Shown one piece after another: positions 1 to 8,691 of a stretch of DNA of 64,000 bases (the first letter of the stretch is position 1; every line of letters starts with the position of its first letter). Below the pieces are notes generated by a model. That model was not told the origin of the DNA, made no database searches, and saw nothing but the letters and a program-made list of their open reading frames with translations. A program made the position numbers and the translations under genes. This stretch comes from Williamsia faeni (GTDB taxonomy: Bacteria; Actinomycetota; Actinomycetes; Mycobacteriales; Mycobacteriaceae), in NCBI GenBank assembly GCA_003202005.1, contig QJJF01000001.1:837099-901098 (forward strand). Direction: 5' to 3'.

Positions 1-126
1 GATACGGGTGCCGTCCTTGGAATCGACCTGGTGGGACTTACGATCGTGACTTTCCGTGGCCGAGTACACCTTGACCGGCACATTGACCAGCCCGAAGCTG
101 AGATCGCCCTTCCAAATCGAACGCAT
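1..126 (-). CDS. ku: Ku protein, non-homologous end-joining DNA end-binding protein (N-terminal 42 codons only)
   Basis: Reading the minus strand from an ATG at 126 gives 42 codons that run off the left edge of the window. They match the well-conserved start of bacterial Ku: MRSIWKGDLSFGLVNVPVKV, followed by an acidic, basic stretch ending DGTRI. Ku is a homodimeric ring that binds double-strand DNA ends and recruits LigD. The gene diverges from ligD, with only 61 bases between the two starts, so the two presumably share a promoter region. The rest of the gene lies outside the window, so its intactness cannot be judged. Confidence 0.9.
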   Translation of the reverse strand, partial: MRSIWKGDLSFGLVNVPVKVYSATESHDRKSHQVDSKDGTRI

Positions 127-187
127 AACGCCATTGTGCAGGTCGGAACCATTTGACGCAGCCCCCTGGAGGATGAAAAGTCGGGGC

Positions 188-2524
188 ATGCCCAGCCGCA
201 ACACACTCGAGGTCGACGGGCACAGCATTGCGGTGACCCATCTCGACAAGGTGATCTACCCCGCCACCGGCACGATCAAAGCCCAGGTCATCGAGTACTA
301 CAACACGATTGCCGACGTGATGTTGCCGCACCTGCGGGACCGGCCGGTGACCCGAAAGCGGTGGCCCGACGGCGTTGAGTCGACACCGTTTTTCGAAAAG
401 AATCTGCCCGGCCATGCACCGGAGTGGCTCGGCCGGGTGCGGCTGGGCCACAGCGATCGCGACGTGGTGTATCCGGTGTTGTCGGCCCGGGCCGACCTGA
501 TCTGGCTGGCCCAACAGGCCGCACTCGAACTGCACGTCCCGCAATGGACACTCGACCATTCCACCGGTGGTACCGATGCGAGGTACAAAGTGGATCGACT
601 GACCGATCGTGTTGTCCTCGATCTGGACCCGGGCCCCGACGTCACCCTGTTCGATTGCGCGCAGGTCGCACTGCGCATCAAAGAAATGCTCGACGCCATC
701 GGGTTGCCCTCCTTCCCGGTGACCAGCGGATCCAAGGGCATTCACGTCTATTTCAGGCTGCAGGACCCGATATCCCCGGATTCGGCACGGCGGGTCGCCA
801 AGCAGATCGCGACCAGTCTGCAGTCCGAGAGTCCCGACCTGGTCACCGCGCAGATGACCAAGGCCGTGCGAACCGGCCGGGTATTCGTGGACTGGAGCCA
901 GAACAGTGCTTCCAAGACCACGCTGGCGCCGTACTCGATGCGTGGTCGCGAACGGCCCTGTGTCGCCGCACCCCGACTCTGGGAAGAGTTGGAAGACAAC
1001 GATATCCAGCACATCATGTTCGACGAGATGGCTGACCGGATCGACCAGTACGGCGACCTGCTGGCCGACCTCGAAACCGAGCCTGACACCTCCCCGAAGT
1101 CCACCCCCACCACACCGGTGGTCGACCTCGGCGCCTACCGGCGCAAACGTGATGAACGAAAGACTCCGGAACCCTTCGGGGACAGCCGGCCGGAGGACTC
1201 CCGGAGCGGCGACCCGATGTTCGTGATCCAAGAACATCACGCACGCCGGCTGCACTACGACTTCCGGCTAGAGCGTGACGGTGTCCTGGTGTCCTGGGCA
1301 GTGCCCAAAAACCTTCCGCTGGAAGGTGATAAGAATCGGCTGGCGGTCCAGACCGAGGATCACCCGATCGACTACGCGGACTTTTCGGGTGACATTCCGT
1401 CGGGAGAGTACGGCGGTGGCCACGTCGAGATCTGGGATCGGGGCACGTATGAAACCGAGAAGTGGCGGGACAAAGAAATCATCGTCCGTCTGCACGGCGA
1501 CCGCATCCAGGGCCGCTACGCACTGATCAAGACCGGCGACAAGAACTGGTTGGCGCACTTGATGTCCGACGAACCGCGGCCGATCCTGCCCGACAGTCTG
1601 CGCGATCCACGACCGATGCTCGCCACCGACGAGACCATCGAGCACCTCACCGACGACAAATGGGCCTTCGAGGGCAAATGGGACGGCTACCGAATCCTGT
1701 TGCGCTACATCGACGGAAAGCTACAGCTGACCTCGCGATCCGGCATCGACATGACCAAGGACTTCCCTCAGATCCACAGGGTCACCGACGATCTGGGACT
1801 TCTCGACGTCGTGCTCGACGGCGAAGTGGTGGTGTTCGACGAGCAGGGACGCACCAACTTCACGCAGCTTGCCGGTCGCAGCAACGCAGGCGACCTCGAC
1901 GTGAAGCTGCTGCTGTTCGACATCCTCTATCTCAACGGGTCCTCTCTCCTCAAACTCAAATGGGAGGACCGGCGCGGACTACTGGAGGAGATCGCGAAGG
2001 CGTTCTCCTCCGATGCTCCCGTCCAGCTGCCACCGCTTCTGCCCGGGCCGGGTTCGGATGCCGTTGCCGTCAGCCGTGATCGCGGCTGGGAAGGTGTTGT
2101 CGCCAAGCGCCGCGACTCGACCTATCAGCAGGGTCGTCGCTCCAAGACCTGGCTCAAGCAAAAGAACTGGAGCGACATCGAAGTCGTCATCGGCGGCTGG
2201 CGACCCGGCAAAGGTGGTCGAAGCAACCGGATCGGCTCGCTGCTGATGGGGCTGCCCGAGGAGACCGGATTGCGCTACGTCGGCCGGGTCGGGACCGGAT
2301 TCAGTGACGCCCAACTCGAGTCCCTGCTCGCCGAACTGGAGCCCTTGCGCCGCAAGACTTCACCGTTCCTCGGTCACCTCGACCGACCCGTCGAACTGGA
2401 CGCGGTGTGGGTTCTGCCCAAACTCGTTGCGGATGTGAGGTTCATGGACTGGACCAGCACGGGTCACCTACGTCACCCCTCATGGCGCGGGATCCGGCGC
2501 GACAAACTGCCCGGAGACCTGTGA
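188..2524 (+). CDS. ligD: Multifunctional ATP-dependent DNA ligase LigD (polymerase-phosphoesterase-ligase)
   Basis: A 778-residue protein with the mycobacterial domain order. The N-terminal archaeo-eukaryotic primase-type polymerase (about 1-300) has the DLD metal pair at residues 145-147 and an SGSKGIHVYF motif. The 3'-phosphoesterase (about 340-480) begins FVIQEHHARRLHYDFRLE. The C-terminal ATP ligase has the adenylation motif EGKWDG with the nucleophile Lys497. LigD fills in and seals double-strand breaks together with Ku, which is encoded divergently next door. The open frame extends upstream to 56, but that part overlaps ku antisense. The ATG at 188 begins the conserved polymerase domain, so I chose it. 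Length and motifs look intact. Confidence 0.95.
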   Translation: MPSRNTLEVDGHSIAVTHLDKVIYPATGTIKAQVIEYYNTIADVMLPHLRDRPVTRKRWPDGVESTPFFEKNLPGHAPEWLGRVRLGHSDRDVVYPVLSARADLIWLAQQAALELHVPQWTLDHSTGGTDARYKVDRLTDRVVLDLDPGPDVTLFDCAQVALRIKEMLDAIGLPSFPVTSGSKGIHVYFRLQDPISPDSARRVAKQIATSLQSESPDLVTAQMTKAVRTGRVFVDWSQNSASKTTLAPYSMRGRERPCVAAPRLWEELEDNDIQHIMFDEMADRIDQYGDLLADLETEPDTSPKSTPTTPVVDLGAYRRKRDERKTPEPFGDSRPEDSRSGDPMFVIQEHHARRLHYDFRLERDGVLVSWAVPKNLPLEGDKNRLAVQTEDHPIDYADFSGDIPSGEYGGGHVEIWDRGTYETEKWRDKEIIVRLHGDRIQGRYALIKTGDKNWLAHLMSDEPRPILPDSLRDPRPMLATDETIEHLTDDKWAFEGKWDGYRILLRYIDGKLQLTSRSGIDMTKDFPQIHRVTDDLGLLDVVLDGEVVVFDEQGRTNFTQLAGRSNAGDLDVKLLLFDILYLNGSSLLKLKWEDRRGLLEEIAKAFSSDAPVQLPPLLPGPGSDAVAVSRDRGWEGVVAKRRDSTYQQGRRSKTWLKQKNWSDIEVVIGGWRPGKGGRSNRIGSLLMGLPEETGLRYVGRVGTGFSDAQLESLLAELEPLRRKTSPFLGHLDRPVELDAVWVLPKLVADVRFMDWTSTGHLRHPSWRGIRRDKLPGDL

Positions 2525-2643
2525 TCAGGGCATGGCCTGCACGGCTGAATGTGCCCGGAAACTGAGGGGGAGTTACGGTGTTTACGGGTTCGGATGGCCG
2601 CCTGCGTCCCGCGAGAACCCCAGCCACACCATAAGGAGTCCAC

Positions 2644-3396
2644 GTGCTCGTCGTCGCGCACATCAGCGATCTTCATTTCAACGGAACCGCCGCGCGGCGG
2701 GACCGCATCAATGCTGCGCTCGAGTACGTCAATTCCCGGTCAAGCGGCATCGACGCCCTGGTGGTCACCGGTGACATCACCGACAACGGCAGGCCGTCCG
2801 AATACGAGGAAGCCGGCGCCACCCTAAAGAGCCCACTGCCACTGATGATCTGCCCCGGCAACCACGACGTCCGCGGCGAGTTCGGACAGACATTCCTCGC
2901 CGGACAGAACTTCCCCGACGAGCGGGGCGGCATCGGTCCGCTCAACTACGCCCGGACCGTCGCCGACGCACTGTTCCTGATCTGTGACAGCTCCATCCCC
3001 GGCCAGAACAACGGATTCCTGAGCGACGAGACGATCGCCTGGATGGACGAACAGATCACGGCCGCCGGGCCCGCGGTACCGGTTCTCGTCGCGTTCCACC
3101 ATCCACCGGTCGTCTTGCAGATGCCGATGATGGACACGATCCGGCAGACCGGTGAAGAGCGGCTGGCAGCGCTCGTCGGCAAACATCCGAACATCACCAT
3201 GTTCATGTGCGGACACGCCCACACCGGCGCCGTCACGACCTTCGCCGGCCGCCCGCTGTGCCTGGCTCCCGGGGTTGCCTCAACACTCAATCTGCCCTTC
3301 GAGGGCACCGGCGTGATCAACGAGACACAACCCGCCGGCCTGGCCTTCCACACATATGCCGACGGCCGTGTGATCAGCCACTTCCGGAGCGCCTAG
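2644..3396 (+). CDS. Class III cyclic-nucleotide phosphodiesterase-like metallophosphoesterase
   Basis: A 250-residue calcineurin-like metallophosphoesterase. All binuclear metal motifs are present: D9-x-H11, GD44, GN73H74D, H152-H153 and the terminal GHAH at 190-193. The order and spacing resemble CpdA/Rv0805-type enzymes, which hydrolyse 3',5'- or 2',3'-cyclic nucleotides. The true substrate cannot be read from the sequence. The start is a GTG preceded by AAGGAG five bases upstream. It stands alone between ligD and a convergent gene whose stop is 10 bases away. No signal peptide or membrane segment is visible, so it is probably cytoplasmic. Confidence 0.85.
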   Translation: MLVVAHISDLHFNGTAARRDRINAALEYVNSRSSGIDALVVTGDITDNGRPSEYEEAGATLKSPLPLMICPGNHDVRGEFGQTFLAGQNFPDERGGIGPLNYARTVADALFLICDSSIPGQNNGFLSDETIAWMDEQITAAGPAVPVLVAFHHPPVVLQMPMMDTIRQTGEERLAALVGKHPNITMFMCGHAHTGAVTTFAGRPLCLAPGVASTLNLPFEGTGVINETQPAGLAFHTYADGRVISHFRSA

Positions 3397-3406
3397 GTAA
3401 TCCGGA

Positions 3407-4387
3407 TCACGCAGCGGTGAGCGCGGGCGGTTGGAACCGGTCCGACGGCAGCCCGAGGATGTCGGTCACGTCGACGTAGATGGCGCGCTGATCCACCTTG
3501 GCCGGCACCGCGAGATTGCCGATCAGTTCACGCGTCGACGTGGTTGCCGACACCACCGGCACCCCGGCGACAAAAAGATCGGCCGCGGCCCGCCGGACCT
3601 GATCCGGAGAGGTCACCACCACCACGTCGGCGAGCCCGAGCTTCGCGAAGATCCCAGCGCTTCCGACGGCACTCTGCGCCACCGTTGCAGCGGCGGAGTC
3701 GACGTGGATACGGGTGGCCGCGATGCCGTGGTCGACCAGCCAGGTGCGCATGACGTCGGCGTCGCGGTGCGCGCCCACGGCGGCACCGCCGGAGATGATG
3801 ACCGGCGACTCAAAGGCCACTATCGCCTGGGTCCACACCGCGAACAGCCGGCTGGCCGTCTCATCGGTGGGTGTTCCGTCAGCGTTCAGACCAGCGCCGA
3901 GAACCACGATCCCGGTGCCCTTTGCATGCAGTCCCGGCACCGGATTCGGACCGATGACCACTCCGCGGTCGATGCCGGAGAGCGCCTCCCGAACACGCGC
4001 CTGAAGGGATCCGTCGTAGGTCCCCAGGGCCGTGAGCGCCGCCTGGGACAGTCGCGAATCGCCGCTGTAATTCGACCAGATCGCCTGCAGTGCAAGCGCA
4101 TCGGTGTCGCTGGGATCAGCCGCGAGTAGCTTGCGCAGGGCGTTGAGCCCGAGCGGTACCTCGCCGCGGCGAAACTGCAATTGCGCAGCGTTGTATAGGT
4201 TCGCCACATCTGTCCCCGACATCACCGGCGACACCGTGGTCGATGCGTTCATCACGGTAGGGATCAGCGCGACCGCTCCGGTCGACATACCGATGGCGGC
4301 GGCCGCAGCCACCAGCGCTCTATTGACACGTGTCACACGTGCACCACTCGTCACTCTGGCCACAGTAGGCGGTCGAAGCCACGGCAC
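3407..4387 (-). CDS. YdcF/SanA-like (DUF218) membrane-anchored protein
   Basis: Up to 326 residues with one hydrophobic N-terminal segment (roughly 24-45), then a mostly extracytoplasmic region. The C-terminal half carries the DUF218 pattern: a GIVVLGAG strand, a VIISGG motif, a TWLVDHGI segment and VVVTSPDQVRRA. The family includes E. coli SanA, ElyC and YdcF, linked to envelope integrity, but the chemistry is unsettled. The middle region before the domain looks helical and may hold TPR-like helices. The start is uncertain: GTG codons at 4387 and 4363 are possible and neither has a clear ribosome site. A perfect 12-nt palindrome lies at 4324-4335, near the start. Confidence 0.7.
   Translation of the reverse strand: MPWLRPPTVARVTSGARVTRVNRALVAAAAAIGMSTGAVALIPTVMNASTTVSPVMSGTDVANLYNAAQLQFRRGEVPLGLNALRKLLAADPSDTDALALQAIWSNYSGDSRLSQAALTALGTYDGSLQARVREALSGIDRGVVIGPNPVPGLHAKGTGIVVLGAGLNADGTPTDETASRLFAVWTQAIVAFESPVIISGGAAVGAHRDADVMRTWLVDHGIAATRIHVDSAAATVAQSAVGSAGIFAKLGLADVVVVTSPDQVRRAAADLFVAGVPVVSATTSTRELIGNLAVPAKVDQRAIYVDVTDILGLPSDRFQPPALTAA
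4324..4335. promoter_or_regulatory. Perfect palindrome TGACACGTGTCA, possible operator
   Basis: A perfect 12-base palindrome at the 5' end of the YdcF-like gene. It could be a TetR-type operator and may mean that translation really begins further downstream. No regulator gene is adjacent, and chance occurrence is possible. Confidence 0.25.
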
Positions 4388-4488
4388 CGCATTGAAGCGG
4401 TCTCAGCTCGGTAACACCCGCATTTCGGGGCGGCATCATCCACGGGGGGTGATGCCACAGACCCGGCAGGCGGGGACCATTGACTGTC

Positions 4489-5001
4489 ATGGGCCTCTTC
4501 AACCGTTCACACGACGACGGACCGCCGGCGATCCGCTATCAGATGCGAGAGAAATTGCTTTCCATCGGCGACGACTACTGGATCGAGAATGCCGCCGGCC
4601 AGAAAGTCTTCAAGGTCAATGGGAAGGCCGTCCGCTTTCGGCAGACGTTCATCCTCGAAGACAGCAAGGGCTCCGAGTTGGCGAAGATCCAGGAGCGCAA
4701 ACTCAGCGTCCGGGACAAGATGCACATCGAACGGGGTAACTCCGGAGCCACCGTGCACAAGGCCCTGATCGGTATCCGGGACCGGTACACGATCAACCCC
4801 GACTCCGGGCCGGACCTGAAAGCAAAAGGCAATTTCGTCAGCCACGAATACGAGATCGAGCGCGACGGCGACACCGTCGCCACGATCTCCAAGAAATGGT
4901 TCCGTGTCCGCGACACGTACGGCGTGGACATCGCCGCAGGCGAAGATCAGGCGTTCATCCTCGCCATCACCGTGTGCATCGACGAGATGGCGCGCGGCTG
5001 A
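4489..5001 (+). CDS. LURP-one-related / tubby-like family protein
   Basis: A 170-residue soluble protein with the LOR (LURP-one-related) pattern. It begins with RYQMREKLLSIGDDYWIE, has two repeats of beta strands built around phrases such as KVFKVNGKAVRFRQTFIL and HEYEIERDGDTVATISKKWF, and ends with a hydrophobic strand-helix (AFILAITVCIDEM). The fold is shared with tubby and phospholipid scramblases. The bacterial function is unknown. I start at the ATG at 4489; a TTG at 4480 is in frame. The downstream acyl-CoA dehydrogenase begins 42 bases later on the same strand, so the two may be co-transcribed. Confidence 0.75.
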   Translation: MGLFNRSHDDGPPAIRYQMREKLLSIGDDYWIENAAGQKVFKVNGKAVRFRQTFILEDSKGSELAKIQERKLSVRDKMHIERGNSGATVHKALIGIRDRYTINPDSGPDLKAKGNFVSHEYEIERDGDTVATISKKWFRVRDTYGVDIAAGEDQAFILAITVCIDEMARG

Positions 5002-5043
5002 CCGTTCGGTAACATGCATCGGGCAACTCCGGAAGGAACCCCA

Positions 5044-6819
5044 ATGACTGTTTCCCCGCTCTCCCGCCGTGACCTCGATTTCCTGCTGTACGAGTGGCTC
5101 GATGTCGCGGAACTGACGACGCGGGAACGGTTCGCCGAGCACTCCCGGGAGACCTTCGACGGCATCCTCGATCTGTGCGCGGACATCGCCGTCAAACGCT
5201 ATGCCCCGCACAACAAGAAGTCCGATCAGAACGAACCGCAGATCGGGCCTGACGGCAAAGTCGTCATCATCGACGAGGTCGGTGCAGCGCTCGACGAGAT
5301 CGGCAAGGCCGGGATCATCGCTGCGCCCTTCGACGAGGCACTCGGTGGCATGCAGTTGCCGACAACCATCTCCCGCGCCGCCGGAGCCTGGTTTCAGGCG
5401 GCCAACGCCGCGACGTCCTCCTACACGTTCCTGACCATGGCCAACGCCGGTCTGCTGGTCGAATACGGGACGCCCGAACAGATCGACACCTGGGTCCGCC
5501 CGATGCTCGAGGGCCGCTTCTTCGGCACGATGTGCCTGTCCGAACCGCAGGCCGGTTCCTCCCTGGCCGACATCACCACCAAGGCGCTGCCCGCCGACGA
5601 CGGCAGCTTCCGCATCACCGGTACCAAGATGTGGATCTCCGGCGGTGACCACGAACTGTCCGAGAACATCGTGCACCTGGTGCTCGCCAAAGCTCCCGGC
5701 GGCGGTCCCGGCGTCAAGGGCATCTCCCTGTTCGTGGTGCCCAAGTACCTCGCCGACGGCACCCGCAACGACATCGCCCTGGTGAGCCTCAACCACAAGA
5801 TGGGTAACCGCGGCACCACAAACGCACTACTCAACTTCGGCGACGGCACCCATACCCCGTCCGACCAGACCGGTGCGGTGGGCTACCTCGTTGGCGAACC
5901 GCACCGCGGACTGTCGTACATGTTCCACATGATGAACGAGGCCCGCATCGGCGTCGGATTCCTCGCCACCGCACTCGGTTACGCCGGATACCTGCAGTCC
6001 GTCGAATACGCCAAGGTCCGCACCCAGGGCCGCCCGGTGGCATCCAAGGATCCGGGCAGCTCGCCCGTCGCGATCATCGACCACGCCGACGTGAAGCGAA
6101 TGCTTCTCGCCCAAAAGGCTTATGTCGAAGGCGCATTGGCGCTCGGGCTCTACTGTTCGAAGCTGGTCGACGAGCAACACACCGACTCCGATCCCGAATC
6201 CGCCGCCCGCACAGAGCTTCTCCTCGATGTGCTGACACCGATCGCCAAGAGTTGGCCGTCGCAGTGGTGTCTGGAAGCCAACAGCCTGGCGATCCAGGTC
6301 CACGGTGGCTATGGGTACACCAAGGAGTTCGACGTCGAACAGCTCTACCGGGACAACCGGCTCAACCCCATACACGAAGGCGCACACGGTATCCACGGTC
6401 TCGACCTGCTCGGCCGCAAGGTGGTCATGGGTGGCGGCGCCGGTTTGGTGCTGCTGGCCCAGACCGTCACCGCCACCATCGAACGCGCCGGAGAGCGGCA
6501 AGCCGAACTGGCCGACGCCTTGAAGGCGGCGCTCGACCGCCTCGTCAGCGTGACGACCCAGGTGTGGTCGGCCGGCGATCCCGAGGTCAGTCTCGCCAAT
6601 GCCACGATCTACCTCGAGGCCGCCGGACACGTGGTGATCGCCTGGATGTGGCTGGAACAACTCTTGGCCGTCGGTGATCGCCAGGGCGACTTCTACGACG
6701 GCAAACGCGCTGCTGCCCAGTACTTCTGCCGATACGAACTACCGAAGACCGGGCCACAGTTCGATCTACTCACATCGCTCGACCGCACTACTCTCGACGC
6801 CGAGCCCGGCTGGTTCTGA
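5044..6819 (+). CDS. Acyl-CoA dehydrogenase of the long (DmdC/FadE5-like) class
   Basis: A 591-residue flavoenzyme, about 200 residues longer than ordinary acyl-CoA dehydrogenases because of a C-terminal extension typical of the DmdC/FadE5 group. The substrate-loop motif MCLSEPQAGSSLADI and the FAD-contact strand FRITGTKMWISGGDHE are clear. The likely catalytic base is the Glu in NPIHEGAHGIHGLDLLG. It should introduce an alpha-beta double bond into an acyl-CoA. Chain-length preference is not visible. The ATG at 5044 follows GGAAGGAA. It is monocistronic or follows the LURP-one gene, and ends just before a strong palindrome at 6826-6885. Confidence 0.88.
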   Translation: MTVSPLSRRDLDFLLYEWLDVAELTTRERFAEHSRETFDGILDLCADIAVKRYAPHNKKSDQNEPQIGPDGKVVIIDEVGAALDEIGKAGIIAAPFDEALGGMQLPTTISRAAGAWFQAANAATSSYTFLTMANAGLLVEYGTPEQIDTWVRPMLEGRFFGTMCLSEPQAGSSLADITTKALPADDGSFRITGTKMWISGGDHELSENIVHLVLAKAPGGGPGVKGISLFVVPKYLADGTRNDIALVSLNHKMGNRGTTNALLNFGDGTHTPSDQTGAVGYLVGEPHRGLSYMFHMMNEARIGVGFLATALGYAGYLQSVEYAKVRTQGRPVASKDPGSSPVAIIDHADVKRMLLAQKAYVEGALALGLYCSKLVDEQHTDSDPESAARTELLLDVLTPIAKSWPSQWCLEANSLAIQVHGGYGYTKEFDVEQLYRDNRLNPIHEGAHGIHGLDLLGRKVVMGGGAGLVLLAQTVTATIERAGERQAELADALKAALDRLVSVTTQVWSAGDPEVSLANATIYLEAAGHVVIAWMWLEQLLAVGDRQGDFYDGKRAAAQYFCRYELPKTGPQFDLLTSLDRTTLDAEPGWF

Positions 6820-6825
6820 CCCCTC

Positions 6826-6885
6826 TCCACCTGAATTTGCACCGCCCACCTGAAGTTTCAGGTGGGCGGTGCAAATATTGGTGGA
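6826..6885. terminator. Long near-perfect palindrome between convergent genes, probable bidirectional terminator
   Basis: A core of two perfect 20-base arms (6835-6854 and 6857-6876) is separated by two bases. It is flanked by an outer TCCACC/GGTGGA pair. It lies between the convergent acyl-CoA dehydrogenase and pntB stop codons. There is no long T-run, which is usual for actinobacterial terminators. CCACCTGAA occurs twice in the left arm region. Confidence 0.7.
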
Positions 6886-6912
6886 GCGTGGGACTACTAC
6901 CGGGCCCGGTTA

Positions 6913-8355
6913 CTACAGGGCTTTGAGTTCTTCGATGACCAGGCCGACGGACTTCTTGGCGTCTCCGAACAGCATCGAGGTACCCGGCAGGGTGAACAGC
7001 GGGTTGTCGATGCCGGCGTACCCGGAGGCCATACCGCGTTTGAGGACGATCACCGACCGGGACTGATCGACGTTCAGAATCGGCATCCCGTGAATCGGAC
7101 TAGAGGGGTCGTTACGCGCAGCGGGGTTGGTGACGTCGTTGGCGCCGATGACCAGGGTGACATCGGTCCGGGCGAACTCGCCGTTGATGTCATCCATCTC
7201 CTTCATCGCGTCGTACTCGACATCAGCCTCGGCCAGAAGAACATTCATGTGTCCGGGCATCCGACCGGCCACCGGGTGAATCGCGTACTTCACCTCGACG
7301 CCCTTCTCCTCGAGAATGCTCGCGAGGTCCTTGACCGCGTGCTGGGCCTGAGCAACGGCCAGACCGTACCCGGGGACCACGATCACCTGCGACGCATAGG
7401 CCATCTGGATGGCAGCATCAGCCGCGCTGGTGGCCTTCACAGTCCCCTGCTCGCCGGCCGGACCGGCCACCCCGGCCGCCCCGCCGCCACCGAACGATCC
7501 GAACACGATCGCCGGAATCGAGCGGTTCATCGCCGTGGCCATCAGGTTGGTCAAAATCGAACCCGACGCACCGACGATCATGCCGGCCACGATCATCGCC
7601 GTGTTGTTCAATGCCAAACCCGCTGCCGCAGCAGACAAACCGGTCATCGCGTTCAGCAAGGAGATGACCACCGGCATGTCGGCGCCACCGATCGGCAGCA
7701 CCACAAACAAGCCCATGATCCCCGCCGCGATCAACACCAGCACAATCCACCACTGGCTCGAACCTTCACCCGGGGTGGCGTTGATACCGATGAACACACA
7801 CGCCGCCAACGCAATCAGCAGCAGCACAATGTTGGCGACCTGGAACAGTTTGGCGTTGCGGACGAACGTCTTCTCGACGTTCTTGTTCATCAGCTCTTGC
7901 AGCTTGAGGAACGCGATCAGCGAACCCCAGAACGACACCGAACCGACGATCGCGGCGAACAACGAGCCGATCACGATATGGATGGTCGGTGATTCGCCGT
8001 GCTGGAACTCGGAAAAGCCTGCGGTCTCGATGAACTCGGCCCAGGCGATCAACGCGACGGTGCCACCACCGACACCGTTGAACAATGCCACCAGCTGCGG
8101 CATCGCCGTCATCTTGGTGCGCTTGGCCGGTGGAACGCCCAGGATCACACCGACCGCCAACCCGACGATGATCAAAATCCAGTTGATGGCATAGGTGTCG
8201 CGGATCTCGATCAGGGTCGCAATGACGGCGATACCCATACCGGTCGCGGCGATCCAGTTACCCCGCACCGCGGTCTTGGGACCGGTCAGCCCCGACAGAC
8301 CGAGGATGAACATCGAGAACGCGACGATATAAAGAATGGAGACAAGGTTGTTCAC
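6913..8355 (-). CDS. pntB: NAD(P) transhydrogenase subunit beta
   Basis: A 480-residue membrane protein with about nine transmembrane helices (domain II) and a C-terminal NADP-binding Rossmann domain III. The latter is marked by HPVAGRMPGHMNVLLAEA, GANDVTNPAAR and the VLKRGMASGYAG segment. With the alpha subunits it couples proton entry to hydride transfer from NADH to NADP+, supplying NADPH. The start is a GTG overlapping the pntAb stop by four bases (GTGA). It is the last gene of the pntAa-pntAb-pntB operon and ends at the 6826-6885 palindrome. Confidence 0.95.
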   Translation of the reverse strand: MNNLVSILYIVAFSMFILGLSGLTGPKTAVRGNWIAATGMGIAVIATLIEIRDTYAINWILIIVGLAVGVILGVPPAKRTKMTAMPQLVALFNGVGGGTVALIAWAEFIETAGFSEFQHGESPTIHIVIGSLFAAIVGSVSFWGSLIAFLKLQELMNKNVEKTFVRNAKLFQVANIVLLLIALAACVFIGINATPGEGSSQWWIVLVLIAAGIMGLFVVLPIGGADMPVVISLLNAMTGLSAAAAGLALNNTAMIVAGMIVGASGSILTNLMATAMNRSIPAIVFGSFGGGGAAGVAGPAGEQGTVKATSAADAAIQMAYASQVIVVPGYGLAVAQAQHAVKDLASILEEKGVEVKYAIHPVAGRMPGHMNVLLAEADVEYDAMKEMDDINGEFARTDVTLVIGANDVTNPAARNDPSSPIHGMPILNVDQSRSVIVLKRGMASGYAGIDNPLFTLPGTSMLFGDAKKSVGLVIEELKAL

Positions 8356-8690
8356 TTGTCGGCTCCTTCAGTCGCCGAAGCCTTTTCGCTCACAGGAGCC
8401 TTCTTGCTCTTGAACATGCCCAACATGCGGTCGGTGACCAGGAAGCCACCCACCACGTTCAGGGTTCCGAAGATCAACGCCACAAACGCGATGATCCGCA
8501 CGCCCCACGGAGCATCATCGGGCAAACGGCCCAACACGAGCAGGGCACCCAACACGACGATGCCGTGAATGGCGTTGGTACCGGACATCAGTGGCGTGTG
8601 CAGGGTGTTGGGGACCTTGGAGATGACCGCAAAGCCAACAAACCCGGCCAACACCAGAATCGCGATATTCGCGAGCAAATTTTCGTACAT
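8352..8690 (-). CDS. pntAb: NAD(P) transhydrogenase subunit alpha part 2
   Basis: A 112-residue membrane protein with about three hydrophobic helices, from LLANIAILVLAGFVGF onward, and the conserved HTPLMSGTNAIHGIV segment of transhydrogenase domain II. A charged lysine-rich tail ends it. The split alpha subunit (separate PntAa and PntAb) is the arrangement known from Rhodospirillum and mycobacteria. I use the ATG at 8690, one base after the pntAa stop; a GTG at 8699 is in frame and would overlap pntAa by eight bases. Confidence 0.92.
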   Translation of the reverse strand: MYENLLANIAILVLAGFVGFAVISKVPNTLHTPLMSGTNAIHGIVVLGALLVLGRLPDDAPWGVRIIAFVALIFGTLNVVGGFLVTDRMLGMFKSKKAPVSEKASATEGADK

Positions 8691-8691
8691 G

